DNA of 9,864 nt, from assembly GCA_045589955.1 (NCBI GenBank), contig JAZNQD010000029.1, positions 1 to 9,864 of the forward strand, read 5' to 3'. The DNA comes from CAJGCS01 sp045589955. Lineage in GTDB: Bacteria; Bacillota_I; Bacilli_A; ML615J-28; CAG-313. Numbering within the stretch: the stretch's first letter is position 1; the number at the start of each line of letters is the position of its first letter. A program made the translations under genes and the position numbers. Shown here in pieces: positions 1 to 5,096 of this stretch. The notes under the pieces were generated by a model. The model saw only the letters and a list, made by a program, of their open reading frames with translations. It had not been told where the DNA came from and ran no database searches.

Positions 1-137
1 TCTGCTTCATTACCAAAAGATAAAGTTTTGGGGAGATTCCAACCAATAATTAAAGCATTTGGGTTATTTAAGTTTTCATTTAAACTTTTCCCATTGCTAC
101 ACTCTTCTTTAATATAATATACTTTTTCACTAACCAT
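1..137 (-). CDS. Duplicate of the first codons of the replication gene (circular overlap)
   Basis: This is the 5' end of the polymerase-primase-helicase gene seen a second time, because the contig overlaps itself. The ATG at 137-135 equals that at 9860-9858. It is not a second gene. It matters because only this copy shows the sequence upstream of the start: Shine-Dalgarno GGGAGGTT at 145-152 and an in-frame TAA shortly before it. Confidence 0.95.
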   Translation of the reverse strand, partial: MVSEKVYYIKEECSNGKSLNENLNNPNALIIGWNLPKTLSFGNEA

Positions 138-141
138 AAAA
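1..141. repeat. Terminal direct repeat, first copy (circular closure)
   Basis: Identical to 9724-9864 over 141 bases. An overlap of exactly 141 equals the largest default k-mer of a common metagenome assembler, so the simplest reading is a circular molecule of 9,723 bp. A linear genome with short direct terminal repeats is less likely but not excluded. Confidence 0.95.
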
Positions 142-144
142 TCA

Positions 145-153
145 ACCTCCCTT
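145..153 (-). promoter_or_regulatory. Shine-Dalgarno site of the replication gene
   Basis: Read on the minus strand, AAGGGAGGT lies 7 nt before the ATG at 137. It matches the 16S rRNA tail complement well and fixes the start codon. Confidence 0.85.
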
Positions 154-200
154 GTATTTTATGGTGAAGTAGTAAAAAAGGATTAAAAATAATACTTAAA

Positions 201-220
201 ACCGAAAACTATTTATATAA
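201..220 (+). promoter_or_regulatory. Archaeal BRE plus TATA promoter for a structured RNA
   Basis: ACCGAAAAC (BRE) is followed by TTTATATAA, matching the ACCGAAA-NN-TTTATATA layout known for stable RNA promoters of methanogens. The TATA centre near 215 predicts initiation near 241, exactly where a GC-rich structured stretch begins in otherwise AT-rich DNA. No open reading frame follows on this strand. Confidence 0.75.
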
Positions 221-226
221 TAACAA
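212..226 (-). promoter_or_regulatory. Possible TATA box for the replication gene
   Basis: On the minus strand the sequence reads TTATTATATAAATAG. A start about 25 nt downstream, near 190, would give a leader of about 50 nt to the ATG at 137. The upstream BRE position is poor on this strand, and the same TATA core serves the stronger plus-strand promoter. The replication gene could instead be read from the upstream gene cluster. Confidence 0.35.
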
Positions 227-240
227 ACAAATATAATAGT

Positions 241-320
241 ACGGGTGGGGAGGCTCAGACTTTGCAAGCCGAACCACCGAAAGTAATGTATTATTCTTAT
301 CGACTTTTACCACTTTTTTT
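241..320 (+). ncRNA. Predicted small structured RNA, about 80 nt
   Basis: The sequence can fold into a hairpin. An outer stem pairs 242-248 with 274-279 (CGG/TGG against CCACCG, one bulged G). A purine internal loop follows, GGA (249-251) facing GAA (271-273), which could form tandem sheared G-A pairs. An inner stem GGCT (252-255) with AGCC (267-270) is capped by an 11-nt loop, CAGACTTTGCA. Further on, AAAGT (280-284) can pair with ACTTT (303-307), and seven T (314-320) would terminate archaeal transcription. A strong BRE/TATA element lies at the right distance upstream. It is not a tRNA and I do not recognise the family. If the minus-strand cluster is read through into the replication gene, this RNA would be antisense to that leader, suggesting copy-number control (inference). 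Confidence 0.6.
314..320 (+). terminator. T-run terminator of the small RNA
   Basis: Seven consecutive T on the plus strand, preceded by a weak AAAGT/ACTTT stem. Archaeal RNA polymerase terminates at such runs. Confidence 0.5.
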
Positions 321-341
321 GTAATTCAACCACTACTTTAC

Positions 342-370
342 ACAATGCAGAAACATTATCTTTGCATTGT
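342..370. repeat. CAATGCA inverted pair (hairpin)
   Basis: ACAATGCA (342-349) and TGCATTGT (363-370) are perfect 8-bp arms around a 13-nt spacer. The pair sits directly after the stop of the 53-aa gene and before the small RNA region. It is one member of a circle-wide family. Confidence 0.85.
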
Positions 371-376
371 ATAAAG

Positions 377-538
377 TTACAATCTTGGTATTGCTCCATA
401 TATATTTCTTAACTCTTCAGATATACATTCCAATACCATTATTTTTTCGATTTCTATAAGCAAAGCTTCTTCTTCAATAGTTAAAAAGCCTTTCTTTTCT
501 AAATTACCTCTAATATCAAGTATTGTATTACTAACCAT
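377..538 (-). CDS. Hypothetical protein, 53 aa
   Basis: Unrecognised small protein beginning MVSNTILDIR and ending GAIPRL. It is rich in Glu, Leu and Ile and probably mostly helical, with an acidic central stretch (TIEEEALLIEIEKI). There is no membrane segment or Cys-pair motif. I chose the ATG at 538 because GGATGGTGTG lies just upstream in the same arrangement as the next gene of the cluster. An in-frame ATG at 550 would add four residues but has poor spacing to its only purine run. It is the last gene of the three-gene minus-strand cluster, 16 nt after the 54-aa gene. A CAATGCA hairpin follows its TAA. It could be a small regulator or partner of the replication protein; nothing in the sequence decides this. 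Confidence 0.6.
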   Translation of the reverse strand: MVSNTILDIRGNLEKKGFLTIEEEALLIEIEKIMVLECISEELRNIYGAIPRL

Positions 539-554
539 ATAACACACCATCCTT

Positions 555-719
555 TTAAATTAATTGAGTCTGAAACTTATCATTATTCTTTTTATTCCGT
601 TTCAACTCTCTTTTAAGGGCTTTCTTATCCCTCCTATATTCAACAATATCCGCCAACTCACTAAAAGATAGGGCGGTTTCATTATTTAGGTACTTATCTA
701 ATTTTAATTGAGTATTCAT
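555..719 (-). CDS. Hypothetical basic protein, 54 aa
   Basis: Unrecognised small protein starting MNTQLKLDKYL. The N-terminal half (LNNETALSFSELADIVEYRR) could form two helices resembling part of a DNA-binding fold. The C-terminal half is strongly basic (RRDKKALKRELKRNKKNN) and would suit nucleic-acid contact; both statements are inference. The start is well supported: GTGAGGTG lies 5 nt upstream of the ATG at 719, and the gene ends TAA. It lies 17 nt after the 186-aa gene and 16 nt before the 53-aa gene, so the three are probably one transcript. Such a small basic protein beside a replication gene is often a copy-number or transcription regulator, but no family is recognised. Confidence 0.65.
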   Translation of the reverse strand: MNTQLKLDKYLNNETALSFSELADIVEYRRDKKALKRELKRNKKNNDKFQTQLI

Positions 720-736
720 ATAACACCTCACTTATT

Positions 737-1297
737 TTAATCCATACCTATAAAGGAACCATAATTATGGAAATCCATGTATAAGACCAGTAATATAAAT
801 TCATAATGATTTTGATTATTAACATTACCTTTCATTAAATCATTTTTAATGGATACTAAAGCATTTATAATGCTCTTGGTCTTTTCTATTGGATTATTTC
901 CATTAATATGGTAACCGTAGGACATTAATACTGCAAAGGCTTTGTTAATAAACCATTGGCAATTATCCGCCAAGTCTAACAAAGATTTATCTAACTGCCT
1001 ATTTTTAACCATAACATCATCTAACATTTTAAAATTACCATTAATGATACCAAAACCATTTAAAATAGTATCACAATAACCTAACAACTGCTCTATTGTT
1101 TGGGGCTGATAAATCAGCCTCATAAGGTCTAACTGTTGTGATACATCAATTTCAGGCTCAAACTCTAAAGTATCATCCATATCAACAACAACTGGGCTGA
1201 CCATATCTTTAGTTAATTTATCAACCTTATGGTTGTCCTTTTTAGGTTCGGGCTTATCTAATTCTATTGATTTAAATTTATCTAACATAAAATCCAT
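737..1297 (-). CDS. Hypothetical protein, 186 aa, first gene of the small cluster
   Basis: Unrecognised protein. Residues about 1-55 are charged and low in complexity (runs such as DKPEPKKDNHK, then acidic DMDDTLEFEPEID), probably a flexible tail. Residues about 60-186 look like a compact helical domain with aromatic and Leu-rich segments (LLGYCDTILNGFG, CQWFINKAFAVLMSYGY, YEFILLVLYMDFHNYG). No signal peptide or clear transmembrane pattern is seen. I chose the ATG at 1297 because GTGAGGTGG ends 5 nt before it; a TTG at 1327 extends the frame by ten codons but has no such site and lies inside a CAATGCA hairpin. It leads the cluster with the 54- and 53-aa genes. A replication accessory, partition or structural role is possible; the sequence does not tell. 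Confidence 0.8.
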   Translation of the reverse strand: MDFMLDKFKSIELDKPEPKKDNHKVDKLTKDMVSPVVVDMDDTLEFEPEIDVSQQLDLMRLIYQPQTIEQLLGYCDTILNGFGIINGNFKMLDDVMVKNRQLDKSLLDLADNCQWFINKAFAVLMSYGYHINGNNPIEKTKSIINALVSIKNDLMKGNVNNQNHYEFILLVLYMDFHNYGSFIGMD

Positions 1298-1300
1298 AAT

Positions 1301-1309
1301 AACCACCTC
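1301..1309 (-). promoter_or_regulatory. Shine-Dalgarno site of the 186-aa gene
   Basis: GAGGTGGTT on the minus strand, close before the ATG at 1297. It decides between that start and the TTG at 1327. The hairpin at 1325-1351 lies just upstream in the leader. Confidence 0.8.
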
Positions 1310-1324
1310 ACATATTTTATTTAT

Positions 1325-1351
1325 CAATGCAAAGAGTTTTTGTTTGCATTG
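1325..1351. repeat. CAATGCAAA inverted pair (leader hairpin)
   Basis: CAATGCAAA (1325-1333) and TTTGCATTG (1343-1351) form a perfect 9-bp stem with a 9-nt loop. In the minus-strand mRNA it would fold about 15 nt before the Shine-Dalgarno of the 186-aa gene, so it could influence translation. Confidence 0.85.
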
Positions 1352-1684
1352 TTTTTGGGTTTGTTATCGTCTTTAATTTTATCACCACCTTTAATATTTA
1401 ATATAGCTATTTTATAGGGCTTTGTTCGTATAGTTAGAAAATTACATAATCTTGTGAAAACCCCTACTGTTTCTTACAAAAGCAATTGTATTTGTGCTTA
1501 TTTTTTGCTTTTATTTAAGTATATAAATAAATATCCATAAGCTATTAAAGATATAGTAACTTCTAACTGGGTTTTAAAAAAGAGTAGTAACATTTAAATA
1601 TAATAATATACAAAGTAATATCATATATGGTAAGAGTTACATACCACTTGATTTAAAACTTATGATAATGTATGTTGCTCATAC
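1352..1684. other. Gene-free stretch, probable leader of the small cluster
   Basis: No frame with a convincing start is seen on either strand. AAAGGTGGTGAT on the minus strand (about 1385-1396) looks like a Shine-Dalgarno but is followed only by very short frames. The stretch lies between the candidate promoter at 1685-1699 and the leader hairpin at 1325-1351. Confidence 0.5.
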
Positions 1685-1699
1685 TATATAAAGTTTTCC
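1685..1699 (-). promoter_or_regulatory. Archaeal promoter, probably for the three-gene cluster
   Basis: On the minus strand GGAAAAC (BRE-like) is followed by TTTATATA (1692-1685), predicting initiation near 1660. The next gene in that direction is the 186-aa gene, which would have a leader of about 365 nt. A small RNA from the same start is possible. Confidence 0.5.
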
Positions 1700-1721
1700 T
1701 TTTTTTTTCTTTCTTTTACAA

Positions 1722-1741
1722 TATAACAGTGTTATATAACA
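1722..1741. promoter_or_regulatory. Operator-like palindromes TATAACA/TGTTATA
   Basis: TATAACAGTGTTATA (1722-1736) is a dyad and overlaps the perfect 12-bp palindrome TGTTATATAACA (1730-1741). Closely related dyads occur at 4500-4515 and 4523-4538. Repetition of the same dyad near a promoter suggests a repressor binding site, possibly for one of the small cluster proteins (inference). Confidence 0.45.
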
Positions 1742-1788
1742 CCATTAATAATAATACCATAGCTAATGTACTTAATAGACCATTAAGG

Positions 1789-1797
1789 TTATATAAA
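1789..1797 (-). promoter_or_regulatory. Candidate TATA box beside the GTAC array
   Basis: TTTATATAA on the minus strand, with the GTAC boxes immediately upstream where a BRE-proximal regulator would bind. Initiation would fall near 1765, at a further GTAC (1768-1771). No gene starts nearby, so it may be a second, distal promoter for the small cluster. Confidence 0.35.
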
Positions 1798-1842
1798 CGT
1801 ACTTTGATGTACTGATATGTACCACGATGTACTTTTTTGTAC
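1798..1842. repeat. Array of five GTAC boxes spaced exactly 10 bp
   Basis: GTAC begins at 1799, 1809, 1819, 1829 and 1839; four of the five read TGTAC and the first CGTAC. A sixth lies 31 bp before the first (1768). Exact 10-bp spacing puts every box on the same face of the helix, as in operator or iteron arrays bound cooperatively. Confidence 0.7.
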
Positions 1843-2032
1843 ATTCTAATATCAATCTATATTTAGAAACAAACCAATATATATTAACACAAACAAATAC
1901 AACCTCCAATAATAGTATAAGCATTAAATAACAAACACCATTAATTATAATAGCACATTACCCAATAAGTATTAAAATAAGCAAACCAACAAACAAAATA
2001 AATAATACTTCTTTTGTTACCTACCAACTAAA
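1843..2032. other. Gene-free AT-rich stretch
   Basis: Plus strand is rich in A and C, with several AAACAAA-like runs. No gene, promoter with a target, or strong hairpin is seen. Confidence 0.4.
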
Positions 2033-2068
2033 CAATGCAAAGAACAATAGGTTAAGCTGTTTGCATTG
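2033..2068. repeat. CAATGCAAA inverted pair
   Basis: CAATGCAAA (2033-2041) and TTTGCATTG (2060-2068), perfect 9-bp arms around 18 nt. It lies just before the 9-bp iteron array. Confidence 0.85.
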
Positions 2069-2152
2069 AAAAATATCAAAATATATTTATGATTTTTTTC
2101 GTGCTTTTTTTTGTGTGTGTTTGTGGGTCGTGTATTGGTTGATGGTGTTGGT

Positions 2153-2386
2153 GGTATTGTAGGTATGATAGGTATTGTAGGTATGATAGGTATGATAGGT
2201 ATTGTAGGTATTGTAGGTATGATAGGTATTGTAGGTATTGTAGGTATGATAGGTATTGTAGGTATGATAGGTATTGTAGGTATGATAGGTATTGTAGGTA
2301 TGATAGGTATTGTTATACTTGGGGGTATTGTTGGGAGAGTGTTTAGGAAAAGTATTGTAGGTATAGTAGGTATTGTAGGTAGGTAA
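2153..2386. repeat. 9-bp iteron array, candidate replication origin or partition site
   Basis: Eighteen contiguous 9-mers fill 2153-2314, alternating irregularly between GGTATTGTA and GGTATGATA; the last unit ends in GTT. Satellites follow: GGTATTGTT (2324-2332), AGTATTGTA (2351-2359), GGTATAGTA (2360-2368), GGTATTGTA (2369-2377) and a partial unit to 2386. The strand is strongly G/T-biased. Directly repeated short units beside AT-rich DNA are typical of iteron origins and plasmid centromeres. The open frame across it (a Gly-Ile-Val-Met repeat from a TTG) has no Shine-Dalgarno and is a by-product of the period of nine. Confidence 0.8.
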
Positions 2387-2640
2387 AAGTTACAGTTGAA
2401 ACGGTTAGTCGACGGTACTTTTGCAAGTGTAAAAATGTAACAAAGACTGCTAAGCTATTCATTAGCTTAAAAGAAAGAAGCATTGGGCTTTATATAACCC
2501 ATACTTAATTAAATTAATAATCATTCTTTGTTAGTTAAATAAGGGCTGACCGTGTCTTTATAGTGGATTCTATTCATTTGAAATGGTACCTCAAAAAAAC
2601 AATAACGATTTATAATCATTTGTTGGTTTAATAACTAACG
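2387..2640. other. Gene-free stretch with a hairpin and a TATA-like palindrome
   Basis: TAAGCTA (2451-2457) pairs with TAGCTTA (2463-2469), a 7-bp stem with a 5-nt loop. GGG-C-TTTATATAA-CCC (2485-2500) contains a TATA-box match that reads on both strands but has no gene at the right distance. A 32-codon minus-strand frame (2619-2521) lacks a well-placed ribosome site. Confidence 0.4.
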
Positions 2641-2647
2641 CTCCTTA

Positions 2648-2665
2648 TTGCATTGGGGCAATGCA
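2648..2665. repeat. TGCATTG-GGG-CAATGCA tight inverted pair
   Basis: TGCATTG (2649-2655) and CAATGCA (2659-2665) separated by GGG. The arms are in the opposite order to most pairs of the family. Confidence 0.8.
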
Positions 2666-2970
2666 TGAATATAAGGGTTTAATGTGGGTACTAAAAAGGG
2701 CTATCTACTAAATATGATATGGTTTGATACCCATGAGCCAGCAGATTAAAATTAAAGTAATCGACCCTATCAATATAATTAAAAGTATGGTTAATTAAAA
2801 TGATACTTAACACCAGAAGTGTTAAAATAAATGAAAGTTCCATTAAAATTAAGAGGGTGAAACCACCCAACAACTCACTACCAAATAACCCAAATCAAGA
2901 AAAGAAGCATGGAGAATCAACTTTGATATATAGTATATAAGAATGGTATCATTTCAAGTATCAATTAAAA
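2666..2970. other. Gene-free stretch
   Basis: It contains a small hairpin, GGGTG-AAAC-CACCC (2853-2866), and an AACAC-CAGAA-GTGTT dyad near 2810-2824. A 60-codon hydrophobic minus-strand frame runs across it but starts with TTG and has no convincing ribosome site, so I do not call it. Confidence 0.4.
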
Positions 2971-3005
2971 TAATGCAAAGACTATTATGATGCTTTCTTG
3001 CATTA
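2971..3005. repeat. Variant inverted pair TAATGCAA/TTGCATTA
   Basis: TAATGCAA (2971-2978) and TTGCATTA (2998-3005). Both arms differ from the family consensus at matching positions (C to T and G to A), so pairing is kept. Together with the 46-bp element at 3014-3059 it forms a composite repeat also found, inverted, at 5669-5760. Confidence 0.8.
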
Positions 3006-3013
3006 AATATATT

Positions 3014-3059
3014 AAAATAACTATTCAAACTTCTACTATATTAACAAATTGATATAGGG
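3014..3059 (+). repeat. 46-bp dispersed element, copy 1
   Basis: It starts AAAATAACTATTCAAACTT and ends TTGATATAGGG. It matches the minus strand of 5669-5714 over the same length with about five differences, all in the middle. Both copies sit 8-11 nt from a CAATGCA-type hairpin. Confidence 0.85.
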
Positions 3060-3088
3060 GAAACAGGGAAAAAGTGGTAAGGTATAAA

Positions 3089-3101
3089 GGGTATAATACC
3101 C
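3089..3101. repeat. Palindrome GGGTATAATACCC
   Basis: Perfect 6-bp arms around a single A, 17 nt before the GTTCCC-tailed hairpin at 3119. Role unknown. Confidence 0.6.
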
Positions 3102-3118
3102 AAAAAGGTTAAAGAATA

Positions 3119-3147
3119 GGTCAAAGCGTTAAGCTTTGACCGTTCCC
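3119..3147 (+). repeat. Hairpin with GTTCCC tail, member 1
   Basis: GGTCAAAGC (3119-3127), loop GTTAA, GCTTTGACC (3133-3141): a 9-bp perfect stem followed at once by GTTCCC (3142-3147) and then an A-run. Two further hairpins with unrelated stems carry the same tail (3736-3762 plus strand, 3481-3500 minus strand). Confidence 0.75.
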
Positions 3148-3250
3148 TAAAAAAAATCCTAACCAAGACTAAAGAAAAGCTCCATAACTATTGAAAAAGC
3201 CTGACAAAGCCCCGTTAAAAATCAAACTGTTATATCACTGCAACCTAAGA

Positions 3251-3260
3251 CAATGCAAAG
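3251..3260 (+). repeat. Single CAATGCAAAG motif
   Basis: One copy of the circle-wide motif with no close partner; the next inverse copy is at 3461, beyond the 50-bp repeats. Confidence 0.7.
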
Positions 3261-3322
3261 AGTGGTATTGTTTAGTATCATTGTGGTCAATGGTATAATT
3301 CATTACACTTAATACTATTATG

Positions 3323-3441
3323 ATTATGTGTATATTACAACGACATACTGTAATACTATTACCATGTATTGAATTATGTGTATATTACAACGACATACTG
3401 TAATACTATTACCATGTATTGAATTATGTGTATATCACAAC
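3323..3441. repeat. 50-bp tandem repeats, 2.4 copies
   Basis: Copies start at 3323, 3373 and 3423; the first two are complete and the third is partial with one mismatch. Each full unit contains the near-palindrome GTAATA-C-TATTAC (3350-3362 and 3400-3412). A degraded copy of part of the unit seems to precede the array (about 3308-3322). No frame runs through it. It could be a binding array or simply a replication-slippage duplication. Confidence 0.85.
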
Positions 3442-3460
3442 TAGTCACTTTAAATCACTT

Positions 3461-3529
3461 TTTGCATTGTATATTATATTGGGAACGGAGCTAAAGCTCC
3501 TATTCTGAAATAGTTATGTGCAATGCAAA
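3461..3529. repeat. TTTGCATTG/CAATGCAAA pair enclosing a hairpin
   Basis: TTTGCATTG (3461-3469) and CAATGCAAA (3521-3529) are perfect 9-bp arms 51 nt apart. The GTTCCC-type hairpin (3481-3500) lies between them. The right arm abuts the TATA box of the zinc-ribbon gene. Confidence 0.75.
3481..3500 (-). repeat. Hairpin with GTTCCC tail, member 2 (minus strand)
   Basis: On the minus strand GGAGCT-TT-AGCTCC (3500-3487) is followed at once by GTTCCC (3486-3481). It points away from the zinc-ribbon gene, and member 3 (3736-3762) points away on the other side. Confidence 0.7.
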
Positions 3530-3541
3530 CATTTATATATA
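3521..3541 (+). promoter_or_regulatory. Promoter of the zinc-ribbon gene
   Basis: TTTATATATA (3532-3541) is a good archaeal TATA box, with initiation expected near 3560 and a leader of about 28 nt. The BRE position is occupied by a CAATGCAAAC copy, so any protein binding that motif would compete with or help transcription factor B. Confidence 0.6.
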
Positions 3542-3587
3542 TGTTATTACAGAATAGTATATAACGAGTTATAAAGGAGTGTTAAAA

Positions 3588-3722
3588 ATGGTTGATTATG
3601 TGAAATGTGTTTATTGTGGTGAAGAGTACCCAGATTATCTTGATATGTGTCCTAATTGCCAAACATGGACTTATGAAAACGAATCGTTCATGTTACCGCT
3701 TGATGATGAATGTGTTTACTAA
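3588..3722 (+). CDS. Zinc-ribbon microprotein, 44 aa
   Basis: A 44-aa protein with two CxxC knuckles, C7VYC10 and C21PNC24, 10 residues apart, as in single zinc ribbons that bind one zinc ion. The C-terminal part is acidic (PLDDECVY). Small zinc ribbons often bind nucleic acid or join transcription complexes, but no specific family can be named. The start is firm: AAAGGAG ends 9 nt before the ATG, and a TATA box lies about 50 nt upstream. The stop is TAA, followed by a strong hairpin. It is the only convincing plus-strand protein gene and stands alone in a repeat-rich region. The 282-bp block 3481-3762 around it starts GGGAAC and ends GTTCCC with a hairpin just inside each end, so it may be a cassette. 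A regulator of transcription or replication is a reasonable guess. Confidence 0.8.
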   Translation: MVDYVKCVYCGEEYPDYLDMCPNCQTWTYENESFMLPLDDECVY

Positions 3723-3735
3723 AAAACAGGGCATA

Positions 3736-3762
3736 GGCAAGGGCAAAGCCCTTGCCGTTCCC
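3736..3762 (+). repeat. Hairpin with GTTCCC tail, member 3; possible transcript end
   Basis: GGCAAGGGC (3736-3744), loop AAA, GCCCTTGCC (3748-3756), then GTTCCC (3757-3762). A perfect 9-bp GC-rich stem 13 nt after the stop of the zinc-ribbon gene. It lacks a long T-run immediately after it, so it is not a standard terminator, though it could stabilise the mRNA end. Confidence 0.75.
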
Positions 3763-4440
3763 TTCATAACTATTTTTTAATATCATTTATTGGTTTTAAA
3801 ATTTTCAAACTAAGAATAATCCAAGCCCCATAGCTTCTATAAACCACCCTAAAGCCTTAATTAAAAAAAAATTTTAACCTAATCGACATGGAAAAAATAA
3901 AGCCAAGAAAGGCGGTCTAACCAAAAAAGCATTATAATAACTATATCAAAAATATAAAAATGATAAGAGTAAAAAACAATTAGTATCTTGATATATACTT
4001 ATTAATTTCTTTTTATAAAAAAAGTATACATGATTCATTAAAATACAAAAACGATTAACTAAAATGATACTTCAAACTTCAACTATCAATATAAGCAAAC
4101 CAACCATCAAAAATAATCATTTTTTTTTTGACTGTTTTTTGGACTGATTTTTGATAGTGTTGATAACATGAACAATGCAGAAAATACTTTTCCGCGTATT
4201 TGTGGAAAAGTCTGAATAGTCTTATTTTTGGGGTTTGCCAATGTCTTTTAAGGTGTTTTACTATTTTGGGTATGTCAACTTTAATGTTTCTGGGTTGTCT
4301 CACCTATATGAAACACACTAAAAACACCAAAAGATTACAACTTTTTTATGGGAAAACAAAAAACAATAACTATTTCAAACTCACCAGTCAGCCCCAAACC
4401 TAAAGCCGTTAAACTATTGGGGAAATAATACCACCTTTTC
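3763..4440. other. Gene-free stretch of about 680 bp
   Basis: It holds only overlapping short frames on opposite strands (4079-4303 and 4200-4403) without ribosome sites or recognisable protein character. A CAATGCAG copy lies at 4173-4180; its closest matching partner in the opposite orientation, CTGCATTG, is at 4441-4448. A partial resemblance to the 46-bp element occurs near 4070-4095. Confidence 0.45.
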
Positions 4441-4470
4441 CTGCATTGTATTACAAACATTAACAATGCA
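4441..4470. repeat. TGCATTGT/ACAATGCA inverted pair
   Basis: TGCATTGT (4442-4449) and ACAATGCA (4463-4470), perfect 8-bp arms with a 13-nt spacer. Confidence 0.8.
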
Positions 4471-4499
4471 AATGATGGGTTAATTGATTGTGTCGGAAA

Positions 4500-4538
4500 T
4501 ATAACAGGTGTTATAAAAAAAATATAACAGGTGTTATA
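4500..4538. promoter_or_regulatory. Two tandem TATAACA-GG-TGTTATA dyads
   Basis: TATAACAGGTGTTATA occurs at 4500-4515 and 4523-4538, 23 bp apart, about two helical turns. It matches the dyad at 1722-1736 apart from one central base. An operator pair at the edge of the large palindrome is plausible. Confidence 0.5.
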
Positions 4539-4604
4539 AAAAAAAGTATTACTAAATGTATGATAAAGTATTACTGTGATAATTCTTAGGTGTGCCTAAA
4601 AAAT

Positions 4605-4709
4605 GAATATGGATTTTAAGGTATTCAAACCTATAAAATAAGACTTATGAGGTTTCCAATGTTGTATTTAAAGACCAATCCGCAGAGGTACGCTTAGGTA
4701 ACACTTTTT
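4605..4709 (+). repeat. 105-bp direct repeat, copy 1
   Basis: Matches 4788-4892 over 105 bases with about five substitutions. It ends in the block GCAGAGGTACGCTTAGGTAA followed by CACTTTTT, which recurs inverted at 5341-5367 and 5534-5560. The frame inside encodes only a ten-residue peptide and is not conserved in the inverted copies. Confidence 0.9.
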
Positions 4710-4787
4710 GTAACTTTTCAGAAAAAGGCTGATATGGTCTTTAATATATTAAAGAAAGCTTTAGGATAGCTATTTTAACAAATAAAG

Positions 4788-4892
4788 GAATATGGATTTT
4801 AAGGTATTCAAACCTATAAAATAAGACTTATGGAGTCCCCAATGTTGTATTTAAAGACCAGTCCGCAGAGGTACGCTTAGGTAACACTTTTT
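4788..4892 (+). repeat. 105-bp direct repeat, copy 2
   Basis: Second copy, 183 bp after the first. The DNA between the copies also has a counterpart in the right arm of the palindrome (a TAGCTATTTTAAC block at about 4768-4780 and inverted near 5454-5468). Confidence 0.9.
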
Positions 4893-5096
4893 TTGGCATT
4901 TTTTAAAGGATTTTAAATAAGCGGTTTCAGAAAAAAAAACCTAAAACCAAATAAAAATCCAATCAAAGAAAAAAAACTGGGCGTACCTTTTTCAAGCATG
5001 AATTTAAAAAGAAAAAAAAAGGTTATCTTTCCATAGCTAAAACTTTTTTTTATGAGGTAACACTTTTGAAAACTGTACCGCCCTATATAGAATATA

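Noticed and set aside
241..320. tRNA gene
   Set aside because: The fold has one main hairpin with an internal purine loop; no cloverleaf, T-loop or acceptor stem can be drawn.
2111..2386. 91-codon plus-strand frame encoding Gly-Ile-Val-Met repeats
   Set aside because: It begins at a TTG without a ribosome site and is a direct consequence of a 9-bp tandem repeat without stops. The DNA repeat is the better explanation.
2521..2619. 32-codon minus-strand frame starting with ATG
   Set aside because: The nearest purine run (AAGGAG) is about 20 nt upstream, too far, and the length is within chance.
2691..2873. 60-codon minus-strand frame with a hydrophobic segment
   Set aside because: TTG start, no convincing Shine-Dalgarno, isolated, and AT-rich DNA readily gives hydrophobic chance frames. 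A membrane peptide is possible but not supported.
3323..3441. CRISPR array
   Set aside because: The 50-bp units are contiguous with no unique spacers, and no cas genes are present.
4079..4403. Two overlapping frames on opposite strands
   Set aside because: Neither has a ribosome site or a sensible composition; they shadow each other.
4605..4892. Ten-residue peptide encoded in both 105-bp repeats
   Set aside because: The frame is lost in the inverted copies of the same block, so the DNA rather than a peptide is conserved.
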